Of a stretch of DNA of 64,000 nt, positions 34,190 to 42,684 are shown in pieces. This DNA comes from CBFDBF01 sp050287965. GTDB taxonomy: Bacteria > Pseudomonadota > Gammaproteobacteria > Chromatiales > Chromatiaceae. Under the pieces are notes generated by a model that was not told the DNA's origin, made no database searches, and was given only the letters and a program-made list of their open reading frames with translations. Each line of letters begins with the position of its first letter. Within the stretch, counting starts at the first letter, position 1. The position numbers were made by a program, and so were the translations under genes. The stretch is taken from assembly GCA_050287965.1 (NCBI GenBank), contig JBNKCX010000040.1:1-64000 (forward strand), given 5' to 3'.

Positions 34190-36868
34190 TTGCCACATAA
34201 GAGAAAAATTCTATCCATAACCCTGGGTTCCCTGCTGGCTGTACCGGCGGCCCACGCCGCCACGCCAAAATGGGAGTGCGCTCCGGGTCCTGGAGGGAAT
34301 TGGGAATGCCTTAAGGACGGCAAACCGGTACCGCCGCCTCCGCCACCCAGGCAGATGCCGGTGGAACCTGAGCCGGTGGTTGAACAAGCCCCGGAAGCGC
34401 CTCAACCCGCGGTTGAGCAGGCCCCGGAGGCGGAAACGGCCGCGGAAGAAACCACCGCCCCCGCCGCGGAAACCACCGTGGAGACAGAACCGGAGCAACA
34501 GGCCCCGGAGACGGAAACGGCCGCGGAAGAGACCACCGCCCCCGCCGTGGAAACCACCGTGGAGACAGAACCGGAGCAACAGGCCCCGGAAGCACCCCAG
34601 CCAGCGGTTGAACAGGCTCAGGGGACGGAAACACCGGTGGTGGACACCACCGAACCCGCTGCTGAGTCTCGACCCGCCCCCCTGATTGCGAGCCGGGGTT
34701 CATCCTCCGCCTTGCGCATCGACCGGGATCTGAACTGGGGTCAGTGCGGCCCCCTCCAGGATCCGGCCGCTTCCGCCGGGGTTGGAACCAAGGACATACA
34801 GATCAATGCCGATTCCGCCGACCTTTTGCATGAGGAGCGTACCGCCATCTTCTCGGGCAATGTGGAGGTGAACTGGAATACCCAGTCCCTGGAGGCGGAT
34901 CAAATCCGCTATAACCAGGCGAACGATACCCTGGACGCACAGGGCAATATCTATTACCAGACCCCCGGACTGCTGCTCAGCGGCGAATCCGCCCATATGG
35001 AGCTGACCACCGATCGCGGCCATATGGAAAACACCCAGTATCGCTTCCCGGCGCGGCGCGTCCAAGGCAGCGCCGCCGAGGTGGAGATCCTGGATCGTGA
35101 CCGCTCCCGCTATAAGGACATAACCTACTCCACCTGCGCCCCGGGGAATAACGGCTGGGCTGTGGAAGCAAACGAACTCGAGGTCGACCGCGCCAGCGGG
35201 ATGGGCACGGTGTATGGCGGTATTGTGAAGTTTAAAGGAGTGCCTTTTTTCTATCTGCCCTACGCCACTTTCCCCATAGACAACCAGCGTAAATCCGGAT
35301 TTCTGGTGCCTTCCATCGGACACTCCAGTGAAACCGGTTTCGACGTCACCACCCCTTATTATTTCAATATCGCGCCCTCCATGGACGCCACCTTTTCACC
35401 GCGCTATATGAGCAAACGCGGCTGGCTGCTGGGTGGTGAATTCCGCTATCTGACGGACTGGTATAACAGCCAGATAAGGGCGGAGATACTTCCGGATGAC
35501 AACTCCAGGGGCGGCGACGACGAAGATACCCTACGCGGCGCCTTCTCTTATCGTGGCAACAGTTTTCCCACCACCCGCTGGCAGTTGGATACCAATATCA
35601 ACTACGTCTCGGACACCGACTATGTGGAAGACCTGAGCGGCAGCCTCTCCACCAGTAGTGCGCGACACCTGGAACGCCGCGGGGATCTCCGCTACCTGGG
35701 AGACGACTGGGAATTCCTCGGACGGTTGCAGCATTTTCAGACCATCGACCAGACCATCGCCACGGTTGACCGGCCCTATGCACGGTTGCCGCAGCTCAAG
35801 CTCAGCCTGGAAAAAGAGGCACTGGGTCCCCTGGTCACCCATCTGGAAACCGAATACGTCTACTTCGATCTGGATGACACGGTACACGGCCACCGCTTCG
35901 ACATCAGCCCCGGCCTGAGTCTGCAGCTGCGAAACAGCTGGGGTTACCTGATCCCGAAGATCAGCGGCCGCTATACCGCCTACGATCTCGATGATCAGAC
36001 CGTCGGAAATCCGGCAACTCCGGAACGCAGTCTCTATACCGCCAGTCTGGATACCGGATTGATCATAGAACGGGAGGGCAGCTGGTTCGGCAACGCCTTT
36101 ACCCAAACCCTGGAACCGCGTCTCTTCTATCTCTATACGCCGCGCGAGAATCAGGACGAGCTACCTGTTTTCGATACCTCCGAGTTCGATCTCAGCTTTG
36201 CTAATCTGTTCCGCGAAAACCGCTTTAACGGTGCCGACCGGGTGGGAGATGCCAACCACCTGACGGTCGCCCTGACCAGCCGCACCCTTGACGGCGGCAC
36301 CGGAGAGGAACTCCTGCATGCCAGCATCGGTCAGATATTTTATTTCGAGGATCGGGAGGTGCAATTGCCGGGCATGATGGAGATGGACGAAAGCAGCTCC
36401 GCCATCGTGGGAGAGATCGCCGCCCGTTTGAGCGGCAATTGGCATACCCGCGCAACCGTGCAATGGGATCCCCACACGAGCGGTGATCACACACGCCAGG
36501 CCGCATTCCATCTTTACTACCGTGGCGATGAGGGCGGTCTCATTAATTTGGCGCACCGCTATCGCGCGAACCTGCTGGACCAGAGTGATGTATCTTTCCG
36601 CTGGCCGGTCACTCAACGCCTGAGCATGGTGGCAAGATGGAATCATTCCTGGCGTGAGAATCGCGACCTTGAAGGTTTCGGTGGATTTGAATACGACAGC
36701 TGTTGCTGGATTTTCCGCGCCGTTGCCCGCCACTATGTCAATGACGAGAGTCACGACAGCAACACCGCCTTTTTCGCCCAACTGGAACTTAAGGGTCTTA
36801 CCAGTCTTGGTAGCAGGATTGACAACTTCCTGGAAGATGGCATTCTCGGCTACCAGTCCGATTATTGA
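34190..36868 (+). CDS. lptD: LPS-assembly protein LptD
   Basis: An 892-residue outer-membrane beta-barrel that, with LptE, inserts LPS into the outer leaflet. A signal peptide (1-23, AAHAA) follows a TTG start; no ATG lies in frame upstream. The LptA-like periplasmic domain begins around residue 203 (KDIQINADSADLLHEERTA), and the barrel fills the C-terminal two thirds. Disulfide cysteines are present: an N-terminal group (C30, C40, C186), C316 and the adjacent C838-C839 pair that matches the E. coli C724/C725 pair. Between residues about 50 and 165 lies a Pro/Glu/Thr/Ala-rich insert with a 27-residue tandem duplication, which explains the length of 892 against 784 in E. coli. Confidence 0.95.
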   Translation: MPHKRKILSITLGSLLAVPAAHAATPKWECAPGPGGNWECLKDGKPVPPPPPPRQMPVEPEPVVEQAPEAPQPAVEQAPEAETAAEETTAPAAETTVETEPEQQAPETETAAEETTAPAVETTVETEPEQQAPEAPQPAVEQAQGTETPVVDTTEPAAESRPAPLIASRGSSSALRIDRDLNWGQCGPLQDPAASAGVGTKDIQINADSADLLHEERTAIFSGNVEVNWNTQSLEADQIRYNQANDTLDAQGNIYYQTPGLLLSGESAHMELTTDRGHMENTQYRFPARRVQGSAAEVEILDRDRSRYKDITYSTCAPGNNGWAVEANELEVDRASGMGTVYGGIVKFKGVPFFYLPYATFPIDNQRKSGFLVPSIGHSSETGFDVTTPYYFNIAPSMDATFSPRYMSKRGWLLGGEFRYLTDWYNSQIRAEILPDDNSRGGDDEDTLRGAFSYRGNSFPTTRWQLDTNINYVSDTDYVEDLSGSLSTSSARHLERRGDLRYLGDDWEFLGRLQHFQTIDQTIATVDRPYARLPQLKLSLEKEALGPLVTHLETEYVYFDLDDTVHGHRFDISPGLSLQLRNSWGYLIPKISGRYTAYDLDDQTVGNPATPERSLYTASLDTGLIIEREGSWFGNAFTQTLEPRLFYLYTPRENQDELPVFDTSEFDLSFANLFRENRFNGADRVGDANHLTVALTSRTLDGGTGEELLHASIGQIFYFEDREVQLPGMMEMDESSSAIVGEIAARLSGNWHTRATVQWDPHTSGDHTRQAAFHLYYRGDEGGLINLAHRYRANLLDQSDVSFRWPVTQRLSMVARWNHSWRENRDLEGFGGFEYDSCCWIFRAVARHYVNDESHDSNTAFFAQLELKGLTSLGSRIDNFLEDGILGYQSDY
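34421..34582 (+). repeat. 81-bp tandem duplication inside lptD
   Basis: Two copies of an 81-base unit (34421-34501 and 34502-34582) differ at only a few positions and encode 27 residues each (87 percent or more identical), rich in Glu, Thr, Ala and Pro. They are flanked by a 33-base repeat (34388-34420 and 34583-34615) encoding APEAPQPAVEQ in both places. The near-identity suggests recent duplication. Confidence 0.9.
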
Positions 36869-36873
36869 GAATT

Positions 36874-38193
36874 ATGATGTCCCTAAACCGCAATATACTT
36901 TCGGGTATGCTGTTGTTGACGTTCCTTGCGATCAACATCATCAACACCCCCGCTTCGAACGCAGCAGTACAAGACGTCGATCGCATTGTCGCTATCGTTG
37001 ACGATGATGTGGTGCTGCGTAGTGAACTTGACGCCGAATTAAAGCGAATACTGCCCCAGCTGCAGCAGCAGGGAACGAAACTGCCTCCCAGGGAGGTTAT
37101 AGAACGGCAGGTCCTGGAGCGGCTGATCCTGGATAAACTCCAGTTGGCGGCGGCGGAACGAGCGGGCATCACCGTCGGCGAGGATTTGCTCGCTCAGGCG
37201 ATCGGCAATATCGCCAAGAGAAGCAATATGACCCTTTCCCAGTTTCGGAACGCCCTCGAGGCCGGCGGGATGAGCTTCCGCGGTTTTCGCGAGAAGGTGC
37301 GCCAGACGATCCTCATCCAGAAGCTCCGGCAACGGGAGACCTCAAAACGCGTCCATGTCACCGAGGGCGAGATTGCGGCCTATATGGCGCAGCAGTCGAG
37401 CCAGCCGCAGCGCCGTTCCGCCTACCTTCTTCGGCATATCCTCGTAGCCACCGGGGAAGGCGCCTCTTCCGAGCAGTTACAGAAGGCGAAGGCGAAAGCA
37501 AACAGACTCGTGGCAAAATTGCGCGATGGCGCCAATTTTAAACAGGTCGCCCTGGCGGAATCCGATGGCCACCAAGCCCTGGAAGGGGGCGACCTCGGCT
37601 GGCGCAGCGCCGACCAATTACCGACCCTGTTTTCCGGCCTGGTAAAAAACATGGAAAAAGGTCAGATCAGTGACCCGATTCGAAGTGCCAGCGGTTACCA
37701 CATTGTGCAACTTGTGGACTACCGGGGAAGTAATGCGCCCCGCCTGGTATCCCAGATACATGCCCGTCACATCCTGGTCAAAACCTCTGAAATCACCTCC
37801 GACAACGACGCTCGGCAACGCCTGAATCAGCTGAAAAAGCGCCTCGAAGGTGGAGACGACTTTGCTGAACTCGCGCGTTCCCACTCCGACGATCAAGGCT
37901 CAGCGCTCAAGGGAGGGGACCTGGGCTGGATCAATGCGGGTGACGTGGTCCCGGAGTTTGAAGAGCAGATGGGAAGACTGGCACCCGGAGAGATCAGCGA
38001 ACCCTTTCGCACACCGTTCGGCTGGCACTTGGTCCAGGTACTGGAACGCCGGCAACATGACAGTACCCAAGACGTAAAACAAGCCGAAGCCCGCGAAGCC
38101 ATTCGTCAGAGAAAGGCGGAGGAAGAAACTGAACTCTTTCTCAGACGCCTACGGGACGAAGCATACGTTGAGATTCGGTTGGAGGATATCTAG
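36874..38193 (+). CDS. surA: Periplasmic chaperone and peptidyl-prolyl isomerase SurA
   Basis: A 439-residue periplasmic chaperone for outer-membrane proteins, including LptD. A signal peptide covers about residues 1-31. The SurA N-domain starts at VDRIVAIVDDDVVLRSELD. Two parvulin domains follow, beginning at LLRHILVATGE and ARHILVKTSE, each with the FAELARSHSDD or equivalent segment and a GGDLGW motif. The frame opens with a TTG at 36865 overlapping lptD; I chose ATG 36874 (36877 also possible). The lptD-surA-pdxA order is conserved in gammaproteobacteria. Confidence 0.96.
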   Translation: MMSLNRNILSGMLLLTFLAINIINTPASNAAVQDVDRIVAIVDDDVVLRSELDAELKRILPQLQQQGTKLPPREVIERQVLERLILDKLQLAAAERAGITVGEDLLAQAIGNIAKRSNMTLSQFRNALEAGGMSFRGFREKVRQTILIQKLRQRETSKRVHVTEGEIAAYMAQQSSQPQRRSAYLLRHILVATGEGASSEQLQKAKAKANRLVAKLRDGANFKQVALAESDGHQALEGGDLGWRSADQLPTLFSGLVKNMEKGQISDPIRSASGYHIVQLVDYRGSNAPRLVSQIHARHILVKTSEITSDNDARQRLNQLKKRLEGGDDFAELARSHSDDQGSALKGGDLGWINAGDVVPEFEEQMGRLAPGEISEPFRTPFGWHLVQVLERRQHDSTQDVKQAEAREAIRQRKAEEETELFLRRLRDEAYVEIRLEDI

Positions 38194-38254
38194 AGGTTGA
38201 TGTTCAGTTAACAGGCGGTGACTAACTGAACACCACGTACTCCCGTCAGATACC

Positions 38255-39238
38255 ATGGGCCAGAAAAAGATCCGTATCGCCTTCACCCCGGGGGAGCCGG
38301 CAGGCATCGGACCGGATCTGGCGGTACAGATCGCCCAGCGGGAGCTGGATGCCGAGATAGTGATTCTCGCCGACCCGATGCTCCTCCAGGAACGGGCCGA
38401 GATCCTGGATCTCGCGGTATCCATCCAGCTGTTCAATCCGGCCCTGCCCCCGTCTCCTCACCAGCCCGGTCGTTTGCTGGTCTCCCCGGTCCCTCTTACC
38501 GAGGCGGTTGAACCAGGCCGTCTGAACACCGGTAATTCCGGATATGTGCTGGACACTTTGCGCAAAGCCGCGGAGGGCTGCCTGCACGGCCGGTTTGACG
38601 CCCTGGTAACAGGTCCTGTGCACAAGGGTGTAATCAACGATGCCGGCCACCCCTTCACGGGCCACACGGAATTCCTGGCCGATATAACCGGCGGCACTCC
38701 GGTGATGATGCTCGCGGCACCGGGCCTGCGCGTAGCCTTGGCGACAACCCATCTTCCCCTCGCCGAAGTCAGTCACGCCATCACTGAGCCGCGCCTGGAA
38801 CAGATTACACGTACCCTATATCACGACCTGAAGAGCCGGTTCGGCATCGCCCGGCCGCGGGTACTGGTTTGCGGTCTCAATCCCCATGCCGGCGAAGGCG
38901 GGCATCTCGGGAGGGAAGAGATTGAAGTGATTACCCCGGTTCTGCAACGGCTACAGCAAGAGGGGATGGAGCTGATCGGACCGTTGCCGGCCGATACCCT
39001 GTTTACACCGAAATATCTTGATCAGGCGGATGCGGTGCTGGCCATGTATCACGACCAGGGCCTGCCGGTTCTGAAACATCTGGGATTCGGTAAGTCAGTG
39101 AATATCACCCTGGGACTGCCCATCATCCGCACCTCTGTAGATCACGGCACCGCCCTGGAACTTGCCGGGAGTGGAAAGGCGGACTGCGGAAGTGTTCTGG
39201 CGGCTATAAAAACCGCCGTAGAGATGGCGCGAAATTAG
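38255..39238 (+). CDS. pdxA: 4-hydroxythreonine-4-phosphate dehydrogenase
   Basis: A 327-residue NAD-dependent enzyme of the DXP-dependent pyridoxal phosphate pathway. Hallmarks are FTPGEPAGIGPDLAVQIA at the start, VTGPVHKGVINDAGHPFTGHTEFLA, the metal ligands in CGLNPHAGEGGHLG and YHDQGLPVLKHLGF. Length matches E. coli PdxA (329). It follows surA by 61 bases. In E. coli rsmA, apaG and apaH come next; here rsmA and apaG are missing and two other genes intervene before apaH. Confidence 0.97.
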   Translation: MGQKKIRIAFTPGEPAGIGPDLAVQIAQRELDAEIVILADPMLLQERAEILDLAVSIQLFNPALPPSPHQPGRLLVSPVPLTEAVEPGRLNTGNSGYVLDTLRKAAEGCLHGRFDALVTGPVHKGVINDAGHPFTGHTEFLADITGGTPVMMLAAPGLRVALATTHLPLAEVSHAITEPRLEQITRTLYHDLKSRFGIARPRVLVCGLNPHAGEGGHLGREEIEVITPVLQRLQQEGMELIGPLPADTLFTPKYLDQADAVLAMYHDQGLPVLKHLGFGKSVNITLGLPIIRTSVDHGTALELAGSGKADCGSVLAAIKTAVEMARN

Positions 39239-39260
39239 GGAGCCTTGCCGCCCTGCCCCG

Positions 39261-39707
39261 TTACTCCGAAGCCCCCGCCTCCTGCAGGAACTGTGCTACC
39301 TCATCGTGTTTCCCCAGGTTCGCCCGCTTCAGGGCGCCGCTGCCGGCGCTATCCTTCAAATTCACGTTCGCCCCGGACAGGGTCAGCACCCGCACTACAT
39401 CCAGATGACCGAACGCGGATGCCTCCATCAACGCGGATACCCCTGCCGCATCCACTGCGTTCACATCAGCCCCGGCCCCGAGCAGTGCGTATACGGTCTT
39501 AACATTTCCGTTAAATGCCGCCATTACCAACGCCGGCCGGCCGGCGGCATTTTTGGTATTGGCATCCACCCCCTGGGCCAGGAGATCGCGAACACTGACT
39601 ACCCGCCCGTCCGCTACGGCCGCGATCAGCTGCTGCGCCTGGTCGGCGCCGCAGGGGAAAGATAGCAACAATAATGTGCCCAATATACCGGCAAGAGTTC
39701 TCTTCAT
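39261..39707 (-). CDS. Secreted ankyrin-repeat protein
   Basis: A 148-residue protein with a signal peptide (MKRTLAGILGTLLLLSFPCGA, cleavage about residue 21) and three to four ankyrin repeats. Recognisable helical turns include GRPALVMAAFNGNVKTVYALL, LLGAGADVNAVDAAG and LMEASAFGHLDVVRVL. It is predicted periplasmic; partner and function are unknown. An upstream in-frame start at 39806 adds 33 residues that look non-coding, so I use 39707, preceded by CGGAAC. It is inserted convergently against pdxA in a region where most relatives have rsmA. Confidence 0.8.
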   Translation of the reverse strand: MKRTLAGILGTLLLLSFPCGADQAQQLIAAVADGRVVSVRDLLAQGVDANTKNAAGRPALVMAAFNGNVKTVYALLGAGADVNAVDAAGVSALMEASAFGHLDVVRVLTLSGANVNLKDSAGSGALKRANLGKHDEVAQFLQEAGASE

Positions 39708-39902
39708 AATAGTTCCGCTCTGAACCTGTACCCGCTCCATATATCGGCCGCAGCCTGAGAAAACTGAACTATCCTGCGAACCGCGGCCTTTTTTCATACC
39801 ACCCACGCCTATCAGCTCACCGCTGTTTTCAGCTGTTCCCGGATGCGTTATATCCAGGACTTCCCTTGCTTTTGCCCGCCCTTGTCGTTACCTTTTCCAG
39901 CG

Positions 39903-40550
39903 ATGAACCAGATCTCGACAAAAGAACCCGCAATATTGCTTTCCCTGGTAACCCTGTTGCTTGTCGCCAGCGGCATCGATCCGGTTGCAGACCGCCTGAC
40001 GTGGTTCCTGGAGACCTTTCCGGTCATGATCGGTATCGTTCTGGTGATCGCAACCCGACAAGGGTTCCCCCTGACACCGCTGCTCTATCGACTGCTGGCG
40101 CTGCACGCCTTGATTCTGATCATCGGCGGCTATTACACCTACGCCGGAAATCCTCTATTCAACTGGCTGCGTGACGCCCTGGAGCTGTCGCGAAACCACT
40201 ACGACCGTATCGGCCATCTGGCCCAGGGGTTTATACCCGCTATCCTGGCTCGGGAGATCCTTATTCGCCGTTCACCGCTGCAGCGCGACGGCTGGCTTGT
40301 ACTTACGGTCACCAGCATCTGCCTGGCCTTCAGCGCCTTTTATGAGTTCATCGAATGGTGGGTCGCGCTTATCAGTGAACAGGCGGCGGAGGCTTTTCTC
40401 GGGACCCAGGGCGACAACTGGGACACCCAGTGGGATATGTTTCTCGCCCTGATCGGGGCACTCCTGTCCCAAATCCTGCTGGCCAGGCTGCATGACAACC
40501 AATTGGAGCAGCTGCCCGTTGTTCAGCAGCAAAGGGAGACCCAGGTGTAA
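39903..40550 (+). CDS. yjdF: DUF2238 membrane protein, YjdF-like
   Basis: A 215-residue integral membrane protein with about six helices, of the DUF2238 (YjdF) family. Typical segments are DRIGHLAQGFIPAILAREIL and SAFYEFIEWWVAL, followed by LGTQGDNWDTQWDMFLALIGA. Histidine, aspartate and glutamate residues conserved in the membrane region suggest a metal or enzyme site, but no activity is established. I chose the ATG at 39903 over 39843 because the extra residues are not membrane-like. The stop overlaps the apaH start by one base, so the two are coupled. Confidence 0.85.
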   Translation: MNQISTKEPAILLSLVTLLLVASGIDPVADRLTWFLETFPVMIGIVLVIATRQGFPLTPLLYRLLALHALILIIGGYYTYAGNPLFNWLRDALELSRNHYDRIGHLAQGFIPAILAREILIRRSPLQRDGWLVLTVTSICLAFSAFYEFIEWWVALISEQAAEAFLGTQGDNWDTQWDMFLALIGALLSQILLARLHDNQLEQLPVVQQQRETQV

Positions 40551-41407
40551 TGTCGGTATTCGCCATCGGTGACGTACAGGGCTGTTACGACGAATTACGC
40601 CGACTTCTGGACCAGATCCGGTTTGACCCGGCCAAAGACAAACTGTGGTTTGCCGGTGACCTGGTGAATCGCGGCCCCCACTCCCTTGAGGTCCTGCGCT
40701 TTGTCAAAGGACTGGGAAACCGGGCCATTACCGTACTCGGGAACCACGACCTGCATCTTCTGGCACTCTCCCAGGGGGTCGACAAAAACCAGGACCGAGG
40801 ACATACGCTGGATGCCGTTTTATCCGCTCCCGACCGCGAAGAGTTGCTTCACTGGCTGCGTCATCGACCGCTGATGTACCACAACAGGAAAAGACATATC
40901 AGCCTTATCCATGCCGGCCTGCCCCCACAATGGGATATAACAAGCGCCCTGCGCTACGCCCGGGAAGTCGAGGTGGCCCTGCAGGGGAATAACTTCCCTG
41001 ATTTTTTTCAGCAGATGTATGGCAATCTGCCCCAGCGCTGGAGTCCTTTCCTGCAGGGAATGGACCGGCTGCGCTTTATAACCAATTGCTTTACCCGCCT
41101 CCGTTACTGCGATCCGGAGGGCAACCTTGCATTGAAAGAGAGTTGCGCCCCGGAGAATCAACAACCCGCATTACTCCCCTGGTATGCCGTACCGCATCGC
41201 GCCAGCCGTTTTGATCCCATCATATTCGGCCATTGGTCGACCGCGGGATACCGCGCCAGTCACAATACCTGGGCACTGGACAGCGGTTGCCTGTGGGGAG
41301 GAAGACTTACCGCCATAAAACTGAGAAAACACAAGGATCCGAAACTTTTCCAGGTCGAATGCCCCGGGGCCCAAAAACCCGGAGCTGAGACCCGCCCCGC
41401 CCCATAA
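40550..41407 (+). CDS. apaH: Bis(5'-nucleosyl)-tetraphosphatase (symmetrical)
   Basis: A 285-residue PPP-family metallophosphatase that splits Ap4A into two ADP and can remove Np4 caps from RNA. The three metal-binding blocks are clear: GDVQGCYDELRRLL, FAGDLVNRGPHSLEVL and VLGNHDLHLLAL. Later His residues of the site lie in SLIHAGLPPQW and FGHWSTAGYR. AGGTG precedes the ATG, which overlaps the yjdF stop. It converges on an unrecognised gene and on folA, its usual neighbour. Confidence 0.96.
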   Translation: MSVFAIGDVQGCYDELRRLLDQIRFDPAKDKLWFAGDLVNRGPHSLEVLRFVKGLGNRAITVLGNHDLHLLALSQGVDKNQDRGHTLDAVLSAPDREELLHWLRHRPLMYHNRKRHISLIHAGLPPQWDITSALRYAREVEVALQGNNFPDFFQQMYGNLPQRWSPFLQGMDRLRFITNCFTRLRYCDPEGNLALKESCAPENQQPALLPWYAVPHRASRFDPIIFGHWSTAGYRASHNTWALDSGCLWGGRLTAIKLRKHKDPKLFQVECPGAQKPGAETRPAP

Positions 41408-41458
41408 GCAGAGACGCCTCTCTATCGCGTTGCTGCCGAGATCTAAGGGGGGGTTGTG

Positions 41459-42013
41459 TTAATCGTTTCCGAACTCCTCCAGCCGCGCTTTCACCAGATC
41501 GACAAACTCCTTGTACTCCTCCGCATCCATGAACCGCGCGGCCTCTTTCACGGCGCCATTGGTGATATCGGCATGCAGCCGGGCATTTGCCCTATCCCCC
41601 TGCCGGGCGAGAAGTAGGGACTTGTTGACATGCTCCAGGGCCCGCGCCTTAATCTGTTCTCCTACCGAGGAATGGACCAGATCGTCCGCGCCCCTTTCGT
41701 GAAAATGACTGGCGGTTTCCGGGGACAGGGCACCCCCCGCCACCCCCTGGTGACGGGATGGTGCCTCCATACCGGATATACCACCGACCGTCAGGTGCGG
41801 TTTGTCCCCGCCACCCCCTCCCGCTGATCCGTCGGAGGCGGCAGCGAGCTTATCCAGTCGTTCCGACAGCAGGGTCTGAATACCCCGCCCGGCATCACCC
41901 CCGACACCTTTGGACAATTTCCTGCTCCGCCGGTCGACGAATGTCTGAACCATGCGCGAATAAAGCTGCTGCAGAGATCCGATCAAGGTCTTGATTTCCG
42001 GGTTATCAGCCAT
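41459..42013 (-). CDS. Unrecognised soluble protein between apaH and folA
   Basis: I do not recognise this 184-residue protein. The N-terminal part (1-60) is predicted helical (PEIKTLIGSLQQLYSRMVQTF), followed by a low-complexity Gly/Ser/Asp segment (about 68-77) and a C-terminal helical part (about 115-184) with many charged residues, including KEFVDLVKARLEEF. No signal peptide, membrane helix or metal motif is seen. The start at 42013 is supported by a strong GAGGAAAGGAA site; a longer frame to 42091 runs into folA. It lies 19 bases downstream of folA on the same strand, so co-transcription is likely. Confidence 0.7.
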   Translation of the reverse strand: MADNPEIKTLIGSLQQLYSRMVQTFVDRRSRKLSKGVGGDAGRGIQTLLSERLDKLAAASDGSAGGGGGDKPHLTVGGISGMEAPSRHQGVAGGALSPETASHFHERGADDLVHSSVGEQIKARALEHVNKSLLLARQGDRANARLHADITNGAVKEAARFMDAEEYKEFVDLVKARLEEFGND

Positions 42014-42032
42014 TTCCTTTCCTCTGGAGTGT

Positions 42033-42542
42033 TTAATCCTGAGTTGCCCGCCGCAAGGTGAGAAAGGTATAGGGATAGGGATTCCTGTCATCCGGCGGGT
42101 GCCATTCCCGCTCCACCTCTTCCCAGTAGTCTGCGTCTATAACGGGGAACAGCGAGTCCCCCTCCGCTTCCACGTGCACCAACGTCAGATAGATACGCCG
42201 CGCAATAGACAAGGCCTGCGCATAAAGTTTGGCGCCGCCGATTATCATCACTTCCGGCACCTCCCCCGCCGCAATCAGCGCTTCCTCCAGGGAGTGGACG
42301 ATCCGGCAACCTTCCGCAGCATAACCGGGATCCCCTGTCAGTACGATATGACGTCGCTCCGGCAACAGCCCCGGCAAGGATTCCCAGGTCTTGCGCCCCA
42401 TGATTATCGGTTTGCCGACGGTCAACATCTTGAAGTGCTTTAAGTCGGCCGGAAGATGCCAGGGCAGCTTGTTATCGCGGCCGATAACACGATTTTCCGC
42501 CATCGCAACAATGATGGATATCAGAGGTTTGCGCTTATCCAT
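42033..42542 (-). CDS. folA: Dihydrofolate reductase
   Basis: A 169-residue NADPH-dependent reductase that makes tetrahydrofolate. Family hallmarks are ISIIVAMAENRVIGRDNKLPWHLPADLKHFK, with the acidic catalytic residue in that segment, the PIIMGRKTWESL loop for NADPH and MIIGGAKLYAQAL. Length is typical. It lies near apaH, as in E. coli. Thymidylate synthase, which consumes methylenetetrahydrofolate and regenerates the substrate of this enzyme, is encoded 2 kb away on the same strand. Confidence 0.96.
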   Translation of the reverse strand: MDKRKPLISIIVAMAENRVIGRDNKLPWHLPADLKHFKMLTVGKPIIMGRKTWESLPGLLPERRHIVLTGDPGYAAEGCRIVHSLEEALIAAGEVPEVMIIGGAKLYAQALSIARRIYLTLVHVEAEGDSLFPVIDADYWEEVEREWHPPDDRNPYPYTFLTLRRATQD

Positions 42543-42684
42543 GGGCTAGAATAATAGCATGCGCCGAACATCTTCATTGATAGCCATATGATCGTAAAAA
42601 TATCGAAACCGCCGGGAATGACCTCAAGATCCCATACCTCCTTCTCCCGAACGCAAAACTAGCAAACTGAAACAGGTACGAGTA

